NCBI GenBank assembly: GCA_017630155.1
Contig: JAGBVU010000007.1
Coordinates: 1 to 60,578, forward strand
Direction of reading: 5' to 3'
DNA: 60,578 nt
Origin: Bacteroidales bacterium
GTDB taxonomy: Bacteria; Bacteroidota; Bacteroidia; Bacteroidales; UBA932
Position numbers and translations under genes: made by a program. Under the pieces are notes generated by a model. That model was not told the DNA's origin. It saw nothing but the letters and a program-made list of their open reading frames with translations, and searched no databases. Shown one piece after another: positions 25,511 to 34,402 of this stretch (position 1 is its first letter; each line of letters opens with the position of its first letter).

Positions 25511-26533
25511 TTATATTGATACGAACAGCAAGTTTGTGAGGTTGCAGAACACCATTTTGGCGTTTACATTGTTCTCAACCCCGACTCTCGCACCTTCAAA
25601 ATGGTTGAAAGCTTTTTCAAAGAATGGTTCGGGCAGGGCTGCTGCAAGTGATCTTACTGTTTGTGATTCTTCACTGTTTATAAATGCAATCTGTTCCAGT
25701 CCGTGTTTTGTAAGCCAGATCTTTCTCAGAAAAGATGTGCTGTATCTGCAGAACTCTTTCTGCCTCTCCCTCCCGAGGTTTACCAGATCTTCATTCTGGT
25801 CGAGCATAGCGGAGAGCTTTTTGGCAAGGCAGTTTGTCAGGAGTTCAGAGATTATGGGGAAGTATTGGGATACCTCACCATTTGCACCATTGCCCTCTAT
25901 GGGGAGCATCTGAACCGACAGACATCTGGACCGGATGGTGTTTATCACCCTCTCCGGTGAGTGGGTAATAAGGATGAAATAGGTTCCGGAGAAGGGCTCC
26001 TCTATCATTTTGAGGAGTTTGTTGGCCGCCTCCTGGGACATCCTTTCAGGAAGCCAGATTATTATGTATTTGTTCCCCCCTTCGTAGGATCTCATATTCG
26101 TCTTGCTGAGGATCTCCTTGGCCTCCGCTACAGAGATATTGCCCACTTTGTCCTCTATACCCAGCTCCCTGTTGAGCTGTTCTTCTGTAAAATATGGGTT
26201 CCTGATGGTAAGTTCCCTCCATACAGGGAGAAAGGTGTCACTGACAGGCTTTTTCTCGCTTCCCGATTTGGCGGTGACATTTACGGGGAATACAAAGTGG
26301 AGGTCGGGGTGTATAAGTTTTTGGAACTTATTGCACTCCGGGCAGGTGCCACAGGAGTCACCGTCGGCCTTGTTTGGACAGGACATGTACTGTGCCAGGG
26401 CGACAGCCAGCGGGAGTCCCCCCCAACCCTCCTCTTCTATGAGCATAATGGCGTGGGCAACCCTCCCTCCATCTACCATTGAGGAGAGTTTTTTCTTGAG
26501 ACCTCCGTTTCCTATAACCTCTTTAAATTGCAT
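25511..26533 (-). CDS. holB: DNA polymerase III delta' subunit
   Basis: 340 residues. A clamp-loader subunit of the AAA+ fold. Residues 48-64 carry the zinc module (CPNKADGDSCGTCPEC). The position of the P-loop reads EEEGWGGLPLA, without Gly-Lys-Thr, so ATP binding is lost, as in other delta' subunits. ERMSQEAANKLLKMIEEP and THSPERVINTIRSRC are the usual sensor-region motifs. It lies 11 bases after the U32 gene and 5 before ricT. Confidence 0.9.
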   Translation of the reverse strand: MQFKEVIGNGGLKKKLSSMVDGGRVAHAIMLIEEEGWGGLPLAVALAQYMSCPNKADGDSCGTCPECNKFQKLIHPDLHFVFPVNVTAKSGSEKKPVSDTFLPVWRELTIRNPYFTEEQLNRELGIEDKVGNISVAEAKEILSKTNMRSYEGGNKYIIIWLPERMSQEAANKLLKMIEEPFSGTYFILITHSPERVINTIRSRCLSVQMLPIEGNGANGEVSQYFPIISELLTNCLAKKLSAMLDQNEDLVNLGRERQKEFCRYSTSFLRKIWLTKHGLEQIAFINSEESQTVRSLAAALPEPFFEKAFNHFEGARVGVENNVNAKMVFCNLTNLLFVSI

Positions 26534-26544
26534 ATGCGAATATA

Positions 26545-28359
26545 CTAAAGAACGACCATTTCACAATTCCTGCAATCGAACTTTAGCCTTAATTTTTTTC
26601 CGTTATTGACCAAATACCAGGGTTCGGCTATCTTTTTGCCGCAAAGCCCCATCTCATATCTGATGCAGTATTTGGTCCTCATCAGTTCTGTATACTCTCC
26701 GGAGTGGTCACCGGTCAGCTCAAAGGCGGATTCGGGATTGATGCCGATAGTGCCGTACAGCCCCCTCGATAGGGCATTAGAACAATTGAGTTTTACCGTT
26801 TGTTCCGGCGGGATAATGACGCCACCCATTTTTGGTACCTCGCATCGGTATTCCCCAGCTCTGGTATTTCCCTTTTCGATGGCCACTTCGAGAAGGGATG
26901 AGAGCTCCCTACGGAGTGCATTGATGGATGATAGTGGAAGAAATGGGACAAATCCACCATCAGCTGAATATTTGTCAAGATGGAATCTGATGAACCCGGT
27001 CAGTTTCTCCATCTGGAATCTGATATTTTGAAGCCCCTTTTCTGTGTTGTTTGCAGCTTCAAACAGACCCTCTCCAGGGAGTAGTGTGTACTTTGCAGTT
27101 ATCCCGTTTTCGCAAAGGGCACAGGCTGTAATCCTGTCGGGTGCTGCAGTTATCTCCACTTTGGCCTGCAGTACCCTTTTGGGTGGATTGGACTCTATCT
27201 CTTTTTCAAATCTCTGGTTGAAATTGCGGTAGATTCTGGAGCCCGGGACTATCCCTTTGGTATGTTTGACAGATACGGTCTGCCCCTCTACCTTGTCGGC
27301 TCTAATTCCGATCTTTTCTCCACGTGGGGTTATTATGAAGAGGCCGTCACCGTTATTGAGGGGCTTCCCCTCAAATATGAACCTGCTCTCCAGTTTTCCA
27401 GGTGTCAGGATTCGGGTGATGGTGCCAATCTCCTCTCCAATAGCTTTGGCACTCTCCCCTGAGTTCCATTGCCCCCTCTCTCCTGTTAGGAAATAGGTGG
27501 TGTAGCCGCGGCTGAATGTCTGGTCAATGTTTGGTGTAAAGCCCCCTTCAATTGTGCCAAATGAGCTTTTGGTGTAGCCCAATTTGTCTATTATGTTGCG
27601 GTAATGTCGGGTGACATTTCTTACATAGGATTCGTTTTTGAGGCGACCCTCGATCTTGAATGAGGAGATGCCAGCCTCCACGAGTTGTGGGATATATTGC
27701 TCCAAGGAGAAATCCTTTAGTGACAGGATAGGCTTCTCTTTTAGCAGCACCTTCCCTGTGGCATCCACCAAGTCATAATTTGATCGGCATGCCTGGATGC
27801 AGGAGCCACGGTTTGCACTCCTCCCTGTGAGGTGGCAGCTCAGATAGCATTGGCCGCTGTATGATACGCACAGTGCGCCGTGGACAAATGACTCCAGTTC
27901 GCAGGTGGTGGCAGCACGGATGGCCTTTATCTGCTCAAGTGAGAGCTCTCTGGCCAGAATGAGCCTCTTGAACCCGAGGGATTCAAGGAATCTGGCCTGC
28001 TCGGGGGTGCGTATATTGGTCTGTGTGGAGGCGTAAAGGTCAATGGGGGGGAGTTCCATCTTCAAGACTCCGAGGTCCTGCACAATGATGGCATCGCACC
28101 CTGCCTCATACCCTCTGATGATGCTTTTGCGTGCCTCCTCCAGCTCTGAGTCATAGAGGATGGTGTTGACCACCATATAGACACGGGAACCGTACCTGTG
28201 GGCATATCTGGCGAGGGCCTCGATATCCTGGAAAGTGTTGGAGGCAGACTCTCTGGCCCCGAATGCAGGTCCGGCAATATAGAGAGCATCGGCACCGCAG
28301 TCAATAGCTGCAATGCCGATGTCTTTATTTTTTGCAGGAGCTAAAAGCTCTAGTTGCAT
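26545..28359 (-). CDS. Peptidase U32 family protein, RlhA-like
   Basis: 604 residues. An N-terminal barrel (LLAPAKNKDIGIAAIDCGADALYIAGPAFGAR across about 5-40) and Cys set SYSGQCYLSC with SCIQACRSNYD give the four-Cys Fe-S site of U32 proteins (about 165-200). A beta-barrel domain follows, then a C-terminal Cys cluster (CIRYEMGLCG and CRNCEM). In E. coli the long relatives TrhP and RlhA hydroxylate tRNA U34 and 23S rRNA C2501. The length and C-terminal domain fit RlhA better, but I cannot separate them with certainty. True peptidase activity is doubtful. Overlaps the TPR gene upstream by 10 bases. Confidence 0.85.
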   Translation of the reverse strand: MQLELLAPAKNKDIGIAAIDCGADALYIAGPAFGARESASNTFQDIEALARYAHRYGSRVYMVVNTILYDSELEEARKSIIRGYEAGCDAIIVQDLGVLKMELPPIDLYASTQTNIRTPEQARFLESLGFKRLILARELSLEQIKAIRAATTCELESFVHGALCVSYSGQCYLSCHLTGRSANRGSCIQACRSNYDLVDATGKVLLKEKPILSLKDFSLEQYIPQLVEAGISSFKIEGRLKNESYVRNVTRHYRNIIDKLGYTKSSFGTIEGGFTPNIDQTFSRGYTTYFLTGERGQWNSGESAKAIGEEIGTITRILTPGKLESRFIFEGKPLNNGDGLFIITPRGEKIGIRADKVEGQTVSVKHTKGIVPGSRIYRNFNQRFEKEIESNPPKRVLQAKVEITAAPDRITACALCENGITAKYTLLPGEGLFEAANNTEKGLQNIRFQMEKLTGFIRFHLDKYSADGGFVPFLPLSSINALRRELSSLLEVAIEKGNTRAGEYRCEVPKMGGVIIPPEQTVKLNCSNALSRGLYGTIGINPESAFELTGDHSGEYTELMRTKYCIRYEMGLCGKKIAEPWYLVNNGKKLRLKFDCRNCEMVVL

Positions 28360-29291
28360 TTAAGTTCGTTTTTAACTTTGTGTGTAGCGTACTCACCAAG
28401 AGAAGGGTCGCTCATGATTTGTTTGTAGTATCCGCAAGCTTTCTCTTTGTCGCCTTTAGCCTCGTAAGATGTAGCAAGCTGGTAGAAAGTCTGGTTGAGG
28501 TCTCTTGCGTTAGGAGACATTGATACGTAAGTCTCAAAAGCGGCGATAGCCTCGTCATATTTCTTGGCAGCAACAGCAGCTTTACCGCAGATGCTGTAAC
28601 CTTGTGCACTTGGCAATACTTCATTTGCCTGGTTGGCAGCAGCGATAGCAGCGTCAAATTGTTTTGCTTTGATAGCAGCAGCAGCTTTTTTGAGGTAGTG
28701 TTTTGAAAGGGTGCTCTTGGCATTTTTCTCCTGACCATATTCGCAAGCTTTGGTAAGGGCCTCTACAGCTGTAGCCTCATCGTTGACGCTAAGTGAAGCC
28801 TGACCAAGTCTGAAGTAAGCCATACCATTGGTAGGATCTGCCTCAAGTACCTGTTTGTAGTCAACGATTGCACCTGCGAAATCTTTTGCAGCAAGTTTTG
28901 AGTTGCCTTCAGCAAGCATAATGGTAGGGATAAGTGATTTACCCTCTTCAACTACGTCTGTATTGCCGAACTCCTCAGCTTTAGCAATAGCTGTTTTGAT
29001 TTTCTCCAGGCCTCCTTCAAGGTCTTTGGCGTTAACAGCCTCTTTGCCCAATGAAAGGTATAGCTTAGGGATAGTGTTCTGGCAGTTTGATTTAAGTTCT
29101 TCAGCTTCTGGACCTATTACCATAGCTTGCTCAAGAGCTTGTTCGAAGTTGCTCAATGCTTCAGCGATATTTCCTTCGTTGAGGGCCATTGCTCCAGTGT
29201 TGTAAAGATTTGTCGCGCTCTCCATGTCTTGAGCGTAGCCAGCAGAGAAGAAAAATAGGGATAGGAATAGGGTTGTTACAATTCTTTTCAT
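28350..29291 (-). CDS. Secreted TPR-repeat protein
   Basis: 313 residues. Signal peptide about 1-20 (ending AGYAQ). Then at least five TPR-like helical hairpins (residues 30-60, 75-105, 115-150, 155-185, 230-270), with NGMAYFRLGQASL and CGKAAVAAKKYDEAIAAFETYV matching the TPR consensus. Rich in Ala, Glu and Lys; codons are those of a well-expressed gene. Probably a periplasmic scaffold. It leads the six-gene operon that runs to trmB. A TAATTTTG box lies at 29340-29347 (minus strand), 48 bases before the ATG. No specific role can be named. Confidence 0.85.
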   Translation of the reverse strand: MKRIVTTLFLSLFFFSAGYAQDMESATNLYNTGAMALNEGNIAEALSNFEQALEQAMVIGPEAEELKSNCQNTIPKLYLSLGKEAVNAKDLEGGLEKIKTAIAKAEEFGNTDVVEEGKSLIPTIMLAEGNSKLAAKDFAGAIVDYKQVLEADPTNGMAYFRLGQASLSVNDEATAVEALTKACEYGQEKNAKSTLSKHYLKKAAAAIKAKQFDAAIAAANQANEVLPSAQGYSICGKAAVAAKKYDEAIAAFETYVSMSPNARDLNQTFYQLATSYEAKGDKEKACGYYKQIMSDPSLGEYATHKVKNELKCN

Positions 29292-29339
29292 TGCTTGTAT
29301 TATTTTAATTAATTAGTTTTCTTTTAAGAGCAGATTTTG

Positions 29340-29347
29340 CAAAATTA
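29340..29347 (-). promoter_or_regulatory. -7 box of the TPR-U32-holB-ricT-gldH-trmB operon
   Basis: TAATTTTG on the minus strand. Back to back with the M16 promoter at 29389. Confidence 0.55.
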
Positions 29348-29388
29348 TAAAAAATATAATTTACAAGCAATATGTCCTTCCCTTTTTA

Positions 29389-29396
29389 TAATTTTG
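29389..29396 (+). promoter_or_regulatory. -7 box of the M16-DUF3109 operon
   Basis: TAATTTTG, 22 bases before the ATG at 29419. Confidence 0.55.
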
Positions 29397-29418
29397 CACT
29401 ATAAAATGTTTCCCCACA

Positions 29419-32166
29419 ATGAGATTGAAAATAGCGATACTATATTTTTCCCTTCTGGTATTTGGTCAGGCCTTTTCCCAGAGTGTGAAAATGTTGCCGG
29501 ATGATCCCAGGATACAGAAGGGGTCTATAGCCAATGGTTTTACCTATTATCTGATTGACAATGATATAAGGCCCGGTTATGCCGATTTCTACCTTGTAAG
29601 GAAGGTGGGCTCTATCTATGAAGATCAGGGGCAGTATGGTTTCAATACAATCATTGCAGATATGGGAGTTGAGGGGACCAGAAACTTCCCCAATAATACG
29701 ATACTTTCATATTTCGATGAGCTGGGCCTGGACCACAGTTCAGACCTTCAGATAATAAACGGGGTGGAGAACAGCCTGTACAGGGTGACCAACATCCCTG
29801 TGGGGGCGAGGGAGTCTGTCGTCGATTCAACCCTTCTTATCCTCTACAACTGGGCAGTGAGCATCAATCTGGATGAAGATGATGTGGAGGTAGGAAAAAG
29901 GTTCTATCTGAATACTCTGTACAGGGATATGGCAGGGGATACCCTTTGCGATGATATAATTGATGGTGTCCGTGAATATAGGGCGAAGGATATAAGGAGT
30001 TTCTATTACAAATGGTTCAGCCCTGAGAGGATGGCACTTGTGGTGGTGGGTGATATTGATGTCAAGTCGTTTGACACCAAGATAAAGTCCCTTTTTCAGG
30101 CACTTCCAAAGTTCCTTGAGACAACAGAAGACCGAGCTGTCACATTTGCGGAGCAGGATGAGCCTGTGGTGACTGTGAAGAGGGATCCCGAAGGTACCGA
30201 GAGCCGTCTGTGTATATATCTGACCACCCCTTCACTGCCGCTCAATCTGAGGAATACGGCAGTCCCTTATGTTCAAGATTATATGGTTACCCTTACGGAG
30301 CACCTCCTTTCAGAGAGGCTTACAGCCTTGTCAAAAGTGATGGGAAATGTCTTCAAGGTCAATTCGGTCGAATATGGCAGATATATGGGCAGTGGTGAGA
30401 GGGATGCCCTTAAAATGGAGATTACTGTGACCTCTGCAGATGTCTCTGCTGTCCTGAAGAGGGTGGTGGGGATGATATATGGTTTGAAAAGGACCGGATT
30501 CGGACCTGCTGAGTTTGAAAGGGTTCAAAGCCTCTATTTCAGGGACCTCAATTACCGCTATGACTGGAGAATCCTTACACCCAACCACATTTACGCCCAA
30601 AGGTCTGTGGATAATTTCCTTTATGGAGGTTCTCTGGCCAGCATAGAGATGCAGAAAGAGTATATGGATCTGGTCAGGTATCAGATAGATGTCAATAAAT
30701 TCAATACCTTTTATACCACTTTTGTAAGGGATGGTGACCATTGTGTAATCGATTATACATATCCTGCCAACCGACATATTGCAAATGTGGATCAGGGGGA
30801 TTTGGTGAAGGTGGTGAATGAGGCCCTCTCTTCACCTTCGGAGGATGGTATCGGTGGTGTAGAGGTGAAGTTTCCTCTGCGCAATGGCTCTGAAATGACC
30901 GGTTCAATTTTGTCCGAGTATCCCGAGATGATTACAGATTCAAAGGTCTGGAATCTTTCAAACGGTGCTACAGTGATATTCAAACGGACTCAGGTAGAAC
31001 CCAACAAATTCCTTTTCAAAGCTGTTTCAAAGGGTGGGCTGACCCTGATGAACAGCAATGACTACTCGAGGGAGTATATAAACGGAATAGCTGAGGCGGC
31101 ACCTGCAGGGGATGTTCTGGCATCGGATCTGTCCCTCTTTATGAAAAATGAGAACATAACCCTTAAGAGGGGCTTCAATATCAATACTACATCTCTTAGC
31201 GGGAGTGGTTATTCTTCATCACTGGATGAATTTATGGGGCTGGTGAATCTTCACTTTCAGCCAGTTACATATAGAGGGGAGGATTTTGATCTATACAGGA
31301 AGATTAAGGGTGAGGAGCTTATCTCCCGACAGTTTTCACCGGCAAAGGTTTTTGAGGATACCCTCTCCACTCTCATGTATCACGATAGCCGTTTTATCTC
31401 CAGACCCGATATTGAGGAGTTTGGAAAGGTGGACTACAGTGATGCCATCTCCTTCATAAACAAGAGGTTCTCAAATGCAGCAAACTTCTATTTTATCATA
31501 GTGGGGGATCTTGATGAGGGGCAATTGAAAGAAGTTGTAAGCAGACATATCGCCCCATTGCCCGGAAAGGTAACAGAGAGGGAGAACTGGATGAATGTCC
31601 CCATTTATTTGAGAAAGTTTGACCAGGAGAGGGAGGTGGTGATGAAGATGGATACCCCCAGAACAATATGCAATATTACCGTGGCTGCACCTTATCCTTC
31701 AAGCCTGAAGAGATTTGTGGAGTCGGTAATAATGTCGGAGGTTGTCAAAAAGAGGGTGAGCAGGGAGCTTGAGGATATCGGCTATCCTGTGACCATAGAT
31801 TCTGAATGGATAAGGTACCCTGAGGAGTTCCTGGTACACTCATTTACATCTGTAATGGGAGATCACTCCCCTGAGTATGAGGATAAGGTCAGTGAGGTTC
31901 TTAAGGATTTGAGGGAGGATGGTGCATCATCCATAGAGATAGGCAATGTGAAAAAGGTGTTGTCAGAGGCGTTCAGAAGGGGGGAGAATGAGAGTCTTGC
32001 TTTCTGGTCAGAACTTCTGGCAAACAGATATGTTTATGGAAAAGATTTCTACTCAAGATATCTGGAGTATATAGATGGTGCCTCTGATGAGGATATCAAC
32101 ACTATGCTGAGAGAGTATCTTGGTGGGGCAACAAATACAGTTTTAACAGTTAAAGGGGAAAAATAG
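29419..32166 (+). CDS. M16 peptidase-like protein lacking the zinc motif
   Basis: 915 residues. Signal peptide about 1-20 (ending GQAFSQ), then two M16-type halves (about 30-470 and 500-910). The N-terminal half is recognisable by LVRKVGSIYEDQGQYG and GTRNFPNNTILSYFDELG. Active relatives have HxxEH between these; here the five positions are TIIAD (residues 77-81), so both zinc His and the catalytic Glu are gone. The reading frame is open throughout, so it is a maintained gene, perhaps a chaperone-like or substrate-binding pseudo-enzyme. DUF3109 starts at the next base after the stop. Confidence 0.85.
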   Translation: MRLKIAILYFSLLVFGQAFSQSVKMLPDDPRIQKGSIANGFTYYLIDNDIRPGYADFYLVRKVGSIYEDQGQYGFNTIIADMGVEGTRNFPNNTILSYFDELGLDHSSDLQIINGVENSLYRVTNIPVGARESVVDSTLLILYNWAVSINLDEDDVEVGKRFYLNTLYRDMAGDTLCDDIIDGVREYRAKDIRSFYYKWFSPERMALVVVGDIDVKSFDTKIKSLFQALPKFLETTEDRAVTFAEQDEPVVTVKRDPEGTESRLCIYLTTPSLPLNLRNTAVPYVQDYMVTLTEHLLSERLTALSKVMGNVFKVNSVEYGRYMGSGERDALKMEITVTSADVSAVLKRVVGMIYGLKRTGFGPAEFERVQSLYFRDLNYRYDWRILTPNHIYAQRSVDNFLYGGSLASIEMQKEYMDLVRYQIDVNKFNTFYTTFVRDGDHCVIDYTYPANRHIANVDQGDLVKVVNEALSSPSEDGIGGVEVKFPLRNGSEMTGSILSEYPEMITDSKVWNLSNGATVIFKRTQVEPNKFLFKAVSKGGLTLMNSNDYSREYINGIAEAAPAGDVLASDLSLFMKNENITLKRGFNINTTSLSGSGYSSSLDEFMGLVNLHFQPVTYRGEDFDLYRKIKGEELISRQFSPAKVFEDTLSTLMYHDSRFISRPDIEEFGKVDYSDAISFINKRFSNAANFYFIIVGDLDEGQLKEVVSRHIAPLPGKVTERENWMNVPIYLRKFDQEREVVMKMDTPRTICNITVAAPYPSSLKRFVESVIMSEVVKKRVSRELEDIGYPVTIDSEWIRYPEEFLVHSFTSVMGDHSPEYEDKVSEVLKDLREDGASSIEIGNVKKVLSEAFRRGENESLAFWSELLANRYVYGKDFYSRYLEYIDGASDEDINTMLREYLGGATNTVLTVKGEK

Positions 32167-32760
32167 ATGATTCCAACCATTATTCAAATAGATGACATTC
32201 TGGTCTCTTCGGAGATAATTACCGAGTATTTCTGCTGTGATTACCCAGTGTGTAAAGGGGCTTGCTGCATAATCGGAGACAGTGGTGCACCACTTGAGGA
32301 GGTGGAGTGTGATGCATTGGAGAGCGAATATCCCAAGTTCTCTCCACTGATGAGTCCGGAAGGGAGACTTGTAGTCAAGCAGAAGGGCTTTTTTGAGGTG
32401 GATGGTGACGGGGATCTTGTTACTCCACTTGTAGGGTGCAGCGGAAAGTGTGCCTATACCATTATAGACGAACAGGATCACTGTTTCTGTGCAGTGGAGA
32501 GGAGTTATATCCAAGGTGGGTCTGATTTTAAGAAGCCCATCTCCTGCTGGCTTTATCCCATACGTGTCACCAAGCTTAGAAGTGGGATGACAGCACTGAA
32601 CCTCCACCGTTGGGATTTGTGCAAAGATGCCTTTGTCAAAGGGAAAAAAGAGAAGGTCCCCGTATATGTGTTTCTACGGGAACCTCTTATCCAGCTGTAC
32701 GGAGAGGAGTTCTACTCCGCACTCGAAGCGGCAGCTAAAACTTTGACCGCTTCAGAGTAG
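32167..32760 (+). CDS. DUF3109 family Cys-rich protein
   Basis: 197 residues, cytoplasmic. Several Cys (CCDYPVCKGACC at about 23-34, GCSGKCAY, HCFCAVE, SCWLYP, LCKD) arranged as in the DUF3109/CxxC-cluster (YkgJ-related) family, suggesting zinc or Fe-S binding. It starts immediately after the M16 stop (no gap) and its final 49 bases overlap the convergent DUF2007 gene. No function is established for the family that I know of. Confidence 0.88.
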   Translation: MIPTIIQIDDILVSSEIITEYFCCDYPVCKGACCIIGDSGAPLEEVECDALESEYPKFSPLMSPEGRLVVKQKGFFEVDGDGDLVTPLVGCSGKCAYTIIDEQDHCFCAVERSYIQGGSDFKKPISCWLYPIRVTKLRSGMTALNLHRWDLCKDAFVKGKKEKVPVYVFLREPLIQLYGEEFYSALEAAAKTLTASE

Positions 32761-32927
32761 TCTTTATCATCTACGGTGAGTCTTATGGGGAGAAGGTCGG
32801 TGTTGAATACTCCTGCCACTATCCCCATATTTTCATCCAGGACATATGCCTGGATTCCAGCCTCCTCAAGGAGCCCTTTTGCAAGGTTGGCCGAGAAGGA
32901 GTTTGTGTATGTTTCAACAACTTTCAT
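32712..32927 (-). CDS. DUF2007 family small protein
   Basis: 71 residues. MKVVETYTNSFSANLAKGLLEEAGIQAYVLDENM with the following VFNTDLLPIRLTV strand fits DUF2007, described as a putative signal-transducing protein with a PII-like ferredoxin fold. No signal peptide or membrane helix. It is read from the minus strand behind the 161-residue membrane protein gene, with 11 bases between them, and its end overlaps DUF3109 by 49 bases. Confidence 0.8.
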   Translation of the reverse strand: MKVVETYTNSFSANLAKGLLEEAGIQAYVLDENMGIVAGVFNTDLLPIRLTVDDKDYSEAVKVLAAASSAE

Positions 32928-32938
32928 ATCCTATAGGT

Positions 32939-33418
32939 CTATTCTTCACTCTTCAGACAAGCATATTGTATGCCACTTGCAAGTCTGAATATGTCCCTTC
33001 TGTATCCGTTGAGGATAAGTGGTGATTCACCTTTGGTGATAACTATGGCGTCTTCGTACATTCTCATAAATCTGGTCATGCCGCTTTTGATTCTGAATGT
33101 GGCACTCTCTTCATCTTCAGAGACCATTTCGTAACCATAGTTGGAGAAAACTTTTTTGATGGTCTCTTCGTTTTCACCGTATGTGCCTGTGATAAAGGCC
33201 TCTTTCTTAACATAGCTCAGGGATGGGTAGAGGGCTGCCACAGCTACGAAAAAGATCATTATCTTTGGGAATGAGCCAGCTTTGAACATTCCGTTTTCAG
33301 GTGAGAAAACTGTATCTAGAGTGGCACCTTCTGTAGTTAGCACTAAAATTGCTATAACAAGGGCAAATACAACTATGAACGAGAAGAAGTATTTGACTGA
33401 ACGTAAAAGATATTTCAT
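32939..33418 (-). CDS. Membrane protein of unknown function
   Basis: 159 residues from the ATG at 33418; a TTG two codons upstream is in frame. Two membrane helices (about 8-28 and 49-66) precede a soluble, mixed alpha/beta part of about 85 residues (from EAFITGTYGENEETIKKV). There is no recognised motif, but the sequence looks well conserved in composition. It shares a unit with the DUF2007 gene downstream. I do not recognise a family and make no functional claim. Confidence 0.75.
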   Translation of the reverse strand: MKYLLRSVKYFFSFIVVFALVIAILVLTTEGATLDTVFSPENGMFKAGSFPKIMIFFVAVAALYPSLSYVKKEAFITGTYGENEETIKKVFSNYGYEMVSEDEESATFRIKSGMTRFMRMYEDAIVITKGESPLILNGYRRDIFRLASGIQYACLKSEE

Positions 33419-33472
33419 AAACAATTGGTATTTTATTTGGGGGCGAATTTAGTAAAATTTGGATGTTTTTGC

Positions 33473-33480
33473 TATTTTCG
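33473..33480 (+). promoter_or_regulatory. Possible -7 box upstream of the coiled-coil gene
   Basis: TATTTTCG, one mismatch from TAnnTTTG, 31 bases before the ATG at 33512. TTTA at 33448-33451 is a possible -33. Confidence 0.35.
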
Positions 33481-33511
33481 CGCCGATATTGAAAAAGCTT
33501 AATTTTAGGAT

Positions 33512-34396
33512 ATGGAAACAAATGCAAATAACGCGGGTATGCCTCTAAAAAATATAGTGATAGCTCTCTCTGTGGTAGCTGTCATCCTTTTGGGGGTATT
33601 GGTCTATGTATGGATCGACCGCAACTCTTTGATTGATGATTTGACTATAGAGAAAGACCAGCTGACTGAACAGTTGGGAGAACTACAGGTGGATTACCAG
33701 AACCTCTCATCAAACAATGACAGCCTCAATGTGGAGCTGGCTCGTGAGAGAGAGAAGGTGGAGCAGCTTATCGAGAGGGTTAAAAAGACAGAGGCTACCA
33801 ACAGGGCCAAGATGAGACAATATGAGAAAGAATTGGGTACACTCCGTTCGATAATGAAACACTATATCGTGCAGATTGACTCATTGAATACACTCAATGT
33901 GGCTTTGAGAAAGGATGCACAGATGGCACGCGAGCAGGCTAAAAAATCACAGGCCAAGTATGATGAGCTCAGCAAAACTACTGATGCTTATGCCAAGCAG
34001 ATTGAGAAAGGTGCTGTGGTTAAAGGTCGTGGCGTAAATATGACTGCCATCAACAGTTCTAATAAGGAGACAGACAGAAGTTCACGTACCGCAACACTCA
34101 AAACATGTCTTAATCTTGTGGAGAATGCACTTGCAGAGAGGGGTCCAAGAAAGGTATATATCAGAGTTAAGGGTCCGGATGGAATCCTTATGACAGATGG
34201 TAGCCAGCAGATCTTCGAGTGTGCAGGGGAGCAGATGATATACTCTGCATCACGTGAGGTGGATTATCAGGGTACTGAGGTGGAGATATGTATCTACTTC
34301 GACAATGGAGGACAGCCATTTGTTAAGGGTGTCTACACTGTTGATGCATATACCAAAGAGGGTAAATTGGGTTCAGCAGACCTTCTCCTTAAATAA
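33512..34396 (+). CDS. Membrane-anchored coiled-coil protein of unknown function
   Basis: 294 residues. One N-terminal membrane helix (about 14-34), then a long coiled coil (about 37-165, heptads with Leu/Ile and many Glu, Lys and Gln), then a globular C-terminal domain (about 190-294, with KVYIRVKGPDGILM). The likely topology is N-in with the coil in the periplasm. It looks like a structural protein; such anchored coils are common next to envelope genes. hemW starts six bases downstream. No named family is recognised. Confidence 0.8.
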   Translation: METNANNAGMPLKNIVIALSVVAVILLGVLVYVWIDRNSLIDDLTIEKDQLTEQLGELQVDYQNLSSNNDSLNVELAREREKVEQLIERVKKTEATNRAKMRQYEKELGTLRSIMKHYIVQIDSLNTLNVALRKDAQMAREQAKKSQAKYDELSKTTDAYAKQIEKGAVVKGRGVNMTAINSSNKETDRSSRTATLKTCLNLVENALAERGPRKVYIRVKGPDGILMTDGSQQIFECAGEQMIYSASREVDYQGTEVEICIYFDNGGQPFVKGVYTVDAYTKEGKLGSADLLLK

Positions 34397-34402
34397 AAAA
34401 GG

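Noticed and set aside
29645-29662. Sequencing error as the cause of the missing M16 motif
   Set aside because: Five residues differ by substitution, the frame is open on both sides, and flanking residues align.
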